Shown: positions 61,553-64,000 of the stretch, one piece after another | Position numbering within the stretch: the first letter of the stretch is position 1 | How the letters are laid out: every line of letters begins with the position of its first letter | Assembly (NCBI RefSeq): GCF_020164585.1 | Contig: NZ_JAIQZF010000003.1 | Span: 248,001 to 312,000 of the forward strand | Source: Psychroflexus curvus | GTDB lineage: Bacteria; Bacteroidota; Bacteroidia; Flavobacteriales; Flavobacteriaceae | DNA: 64,000 nt | Direction: 5' to 3' | The notes under the pieces: model-generated | The model's input: the letters and a program-made list of their open reading frames with translations, nothing else | What the model was told of the DNA's origin: nothing | The model's database searches: none | Translations under genes and position numbers: made by a program

Positions 61553-62392
61553 ATGTTAGACTTAGGCGTAAAGCATACCTTAACAATAGATAGAGATACT
61601 CCACCTGGATTGTTTTTAAGAAATGAAGCTGATGAAGACGTTTTGCTTCCAAACAAATACAAGCCAAGTCAGTTTGAGATCGGAGATGAACTTGAGGTTT
61701 TTGTCTATCTGGATTTTGATGAGCGTCCGGTGGCGACAACACTTGAGCCAAAAGTGATGCTGGATGAGTTTGCTTATTTAACCTGTGTGGATAGCAATGA
61801 TTTTGGTGCATTTTTAGACTGGGGGCTCGAGAAGCATCTCTTTGTACCGCACATGGAGCAGGCCTACAAAATGATAAAAGGTGAGCAATATCTTATTTTT
61901 TGCTACCTAGATGAGCAAACCAATCGATTGGTAGCATCAAGCCGGGTCAACAAATTTGTAGATAACACCATTTTAACCGTTGAGCATTTTGATGAGGTAG
62001 ATCTGATTGTTACCAATCCTACCGAAATGGGTTACAATGTGATTATCAATGAAATTCATATTGGATTGCTTTATAAAGATGAGGTTTTTCAGGATTTGAA
62101 AACCGGTGATCGACTAAAGGGTATCGTTAAGAAGATAAGACCTGATAACAAGATTGATGTTTCCTTACAGCGTCCTGGCTACAGAGGTATAGAGCCTAAT
62201 GCAGCTAAAGTTATGGAAATTTTGGAAGCTACTGAAGATGGCTTTTTACCACTCCATGATAAATCGAAACCTGAAATGATATATGATACCGTTCACCTTA
62301 GCAAAAAAGCTTTCAAAAAGGCAATAGGGACGTTATATAAAGAGCGTCAAATTACTATTGAAAATGGGGTAGGGATATTCTTGAAGCAGTAA
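61553..62392 (+). CDS. S1-domain RNA-binding protein, CvfB-like
   Basis: 279 residues. S1-like OB folds in the middle, including FGAFLDWGLEKHLFVPHMEQ (about residues 86-105), and LKGIVKKIRPDNKIDVSLQRPGYRG (in part KKIRPDNKIDVSLQRPGY, about 200-217), with a winged-helix C-terminal part ending in GTLYKERQITIENGVGIFL, as in CvfB of Firmicutes, where it affects virulence gene expression. Biochemical role in Bacteroidota is unknown. It follows menD after 51 bp on the same strand, a frequent neighbour in flavobacterial genomes. Confidence 0.85.
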   Translation: MLDLGVKHTLTIDRDTPPGLFLRNEADEDVLLPNKYKPSQFEIGDELEVFVYLDFDERPVATTLEPKVMLDEFAYLTCVDSNDFGAFLDWGLEKHLFVPHMEQAYKMIKGEQYLIFCYLDEQTNRLVASSRVNKFVDNTILTVEHFDEVDLIVTNPTEMGYNVIINEIHIGLLYKDEVFQDLKTGDRLKGIVKKIRPDNKIDVSLQRPGYRGIEPNAAKVMEILEATEDGFLPLHDKSKPEMIYDTVHLSKKAFKKAIGTLYKERQITIENGVGIFLKQ

Positions 62393-62393
62393 T

Positions 62394-62900
62394 TTATCTG
62401 CTGATATAAAATACGGGCCTTGAACTTCTTCTATAGGGAGAGAGTTGATAAAACGGAGACATCCGATTGAACTTATCTCCCAAATCTTCGTAAGCAGAAT
62501 TCTTTACGCGGTTAAGTTCAGAATAGATTGGCTGCTGATGATAAGAAGGAGCATAAGGTGAAGCTGATGAATTATCAAATTTTGGTTTGAATTTACTAAA
62601 CATGGCTGATTGTCTTTCTACAAAAGAAAACTTTCGTTCTTGCCCCTGTTCTGCTCTGTATGCTTTTTTGTTAGCCGCTTCCACCATATTAATTTCAGCT
62701 CGCTCTGCAAATCTATCCTTGAAAATATCAACTTCCGGGAGGTTAAATTCTCTTCCAAGTGCTGTTGTACTAAATGGATCCATATTGAAACTTAAGGACA
62801 CAACTGGTCTAGCCTCAAACCTATCGAAATCGGTCTGGGCGGTCAATACAACACTATTGAAAACTAAAATAAAAACTATAAGAAGTTGAAATGATTTCAT
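62394..62900 (-). CDS. secreted protein of unknown function
   Basis: 168 residues with a signal peptide (LLIVFILVFNSVVLTAQT). The mature protein is rich in Arg, Phe, Ser and Pro with short motifs DRFEARPVVSLSFNMDPFS and YQLSPYRRSSRPVFYISR at its end. I recognise no domain. It may be a small periplasmic or surface component. It converges with the S1-domain gene (one base between the stops) and lies 20 bp downstream of kynA on the same strand, so the two may be co-transcribed. Confidence 0.65.
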   Translation of the reverse strand: MKSFQLLIVFILVFNSVVLTAQTDFDRFEARPVVSLSFNMDPFSTTALGREFNLPEVDIFKDRFAERAEINMVEAANKKAYRAEQGQERKFSFVERQSAMFSKFKPKFDNSSASPYAPSYHQQPIYSELNRVKNSAYEDLGDKFNRMSPFYQLSPYRRSSRPVFYISR

Positions 62901-62919
62901 ACGGTTAAACTAACAAATA

Positions 62920-63822
62920 TTATACCCAATCCAGAATTTCCTGATCTTTCCATAATTTTGGGAAGAAACTTCGCTGTTGATGTTTGGGATGCAAATATTT
63001 TTTCCAGGGCGAACCTCCTGTTGCTTCTTTGGTTTCACCTTTTTTATCAAGGTATTTTTCAGCGGTTTTTAAATGAGTTTTAGGCCATTCGACATTGTAT
63101 TGATGATCAAAATCTTTCATTCTGAAAATTAAATTGTCAGATGGATTTTCAAACTTTTGAAATTGTTCCCATAATGTATGATCTTTTATAGCAATGCTTA
63201 GGTCTTTAAAAGACTGTAGATATTTTTCTTCAAAAGCCTTTAAAGTATATGACGTTTTTCCTGTTTCCCTGTTGTAGCCAGCATCTCTCCAGTAGATGTT
63301 TTCAAAAATTTCATCAAGTGTTGGCTTTTTCGAAATTCTTTTTTGCCCTTCATTATTGACCAGGTTAAGCACTGGTGTGCACATCAGCTCTAAATATCGA
63401 AATTGTGCACTCTGGAAACCACTGGCAGGGGTTAAGGCCATTCGAAATTTATTGTAATCGTCGTAGTTCAAACCTTCAGTCATGACTTCAAAAGAGGTGA
63501 TGAGCATATCGGTATATCTGATGAGTCGTTTAAGTTTTTCAGCAAACTTTTTTTCTGAATTAAAATCTTTTAGTTCAACAAGCTGCTTTATCTCGTGAAT
63601 CATGAGTTTTAACGTCAGTTCTGTAATCTGATGATAAATGATAAATACAGTCTCATCTTTGAAGTTGGTTTTTGGCTTTTGCAAAGCTAAGAGGGTATCC
63701 ACTTCAATATAGTCCCAGTAGTTAAGTGGTTTTGTATAAAGAAGTCCTTTCAGATAGTTGTCAGCGTTCTCCCCCAGAGCTTCATACTTTTCTTCAAGTT
63801 GCTTCAAAAGCTCTTTGTTCAT
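62920..63822 (-). CDS. kynA: tryptophan 2,3-dioxygenase
   Basis: 300 residues, haem enzyme that opens the indole ring of L-tryptophan to N-formylkynurenine, first step of the kynurenine path. Features recalled for the family: YWDYIEVDTLL at the start, the substrate-binding FIIYHQITELTLKLMIHE (in part YHQITELTLKL, near residue 62), FRMALTPASGFQSAQFRYLE (near 125-145), and the haem-proximal side near the C-terminus (GGSPWKKYLHPKHQQ). The rest of the pathway is not in the window. A TAAATTTG box lies upstream. Confidence 0.9.
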   Translation of the reverse strand: MNKELLKQLEEKYEALGENADNYLKGLLYTKPLNYWDYIEVDTLLALQKPKTNFKDETVFIIYHQITELTLKLMIHEIKQLVELKDFNSEKKFAEKLKRLIRYTDMLITSFEVMTEGLNYDDYNKFRMALTPASGFQSAQFRYLELMCTPVLNLVNNEGQKRISKKPTLDEIFENIYWRDAGYNRETGKTSYTLKAFEEKYLQSFKDLSIAIKDHTLWEQFQKFENPSDNLIFRMKDFDHQYNVEWPKTHLKTAEKYLDKKGETKEATGGSPWKKYLHPKHQQRSFFPKLWKDQEILDWV

Positions 63823-63838
63823 TACTTAGAATTTTAGT

Positions 63839-63846
63839 CAAATTTA
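63839..63846 (-). promoter_or_regulatory. -7 box TAAATTTG upstream of kynA
   Basis: Minus-strand TAAATTTG lies about 16 bases before the kynA ATG at 63822. The rest of the 178 bp to the window end shows no other gene or site. Confidence 0.4.
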
Positions 63847-64000
63847 TTAAAATAAGTTAAGTTCACGATAATAATAGTCGATTAATGAGACAATGACTTC
63901 TAACTTTTATCAACTTCAGAAGAAAAATAAATTCAAATATAAATTGAAGTTATAGTGATATGTTAATAAGGAATTTAATCGCTGATTGAAACCCCAAAAA

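Overview
The window is one stretch of chromosome from an AT-rich Bacteroidota, most likely a Flavobacteriaceae (genus not resolved). The evidence is the gene set: OstA-like lipoprotein and lipopolysaccharide export protein, DUF349 protein, CarboxypepD_reg/TonB-type receptor, fused E1 alpha/beta 2-oxoacid dehydrogenase, DUF5522, flavobacterial menaquinone operon, tryptophan 2,3-dioxygenase. Promoters match the Bacteroidota -7 box TAnnTTTG, and Shine-Dalgarno sequences are mostly absent. Almost all of it is ordinary housekeeping sequence. There is no prophage, IS element, CRISPR array, tRNA or rRNA that I can see.

Layout. 1-2704 (minus): 3' part missing CzcA/CusA metal-efflux pump preceded by a small His-rich secreted protein. 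2875-8897 (plus): gapN, an OstA-like envelope protein with TTG start, a class III aminotransferase, a TPR protein. 9097-11822 (minus): methyltransferase and DUF349 protein. 12004-16226 (plus): TonB-type outer-membrane receptor and fumC, with a 56-residue membrane protein on the other strand between them. 16227-16964: an array of about 230-bp direct repeats, each carrying a degenerate copy of the 3' end of the neighbouring minus-strand gene. That gene (16965-17945) encodes a protein resembling the catalytic core of the eukaryotic cap-adenosine methyltransferase PCIF1/CAPAM. 18007-19452 (minus): ArsC-like protein and prfB with its programmed +1 frameshift. 19664-28131: threonine aldolase, transaldolase, SDR, the SRP RNA gene, glutaminyl cyclase, beta-helix lipoprotein, glyA, fahA. 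28225-34951: DCC-family protein, MutS2 without Smr domain, ung, a small membrane protein, a leaderless periplasmic-binding-fold protein with a nucleoside phosphorylase, SUI1, 2OG oxygenase. 35068-38509: E1 fusion, DUF1328, lipoprotein, OmpA.

38578-45246 is the accessory highlight: a compact, mostly overlapping operon with a FAD oxidoreductase, a methyltransferase, a type III polyketide synthase, an enoyl-ACP-reductase-like SDR, a FabZ-like dehydratase, a ketosynthase, a small membrane protein, an ACP and a phosphopantetheinyl transferase. Together these look able to build a dedicated acyl starter on their own ACP, extend and cyclise it with the type III PKS, and then methylate and oxidise the ring. 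A ketoreductase is missing and would have to come from primary metabolism.

45309-57950 holds a secreted protein, recQ, an Rrf2 regulator beside an SLC13/RCK permease, a DoxX/DUF2752/CD225 membrane-protein group, hemL, a LysM glucosaminidase, an ACC-deaminase-like enzyme, DUF5522, a DUF4136 lipoprotein, a GreA/B-like factor, an esterase and a GH113-like protein. 58173-62392 is a menaquinone operon (hotdog thioesterase, isochorismate synthase, menD) followed by an S1-domain CvfB-like protein. The window closes with a secreted protein and kynA.

The best candidates for something under-described are the PCIF1-like methyltransferase with its duplicated 3' tails, the self-contained type III PKS/FAS operon, and a set of TAnnTTTG boxes placed only 4-6 nt before start codons, which would give leaderless mRNAs. 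All functional statements come from reading the translated sequence; no database search was run.
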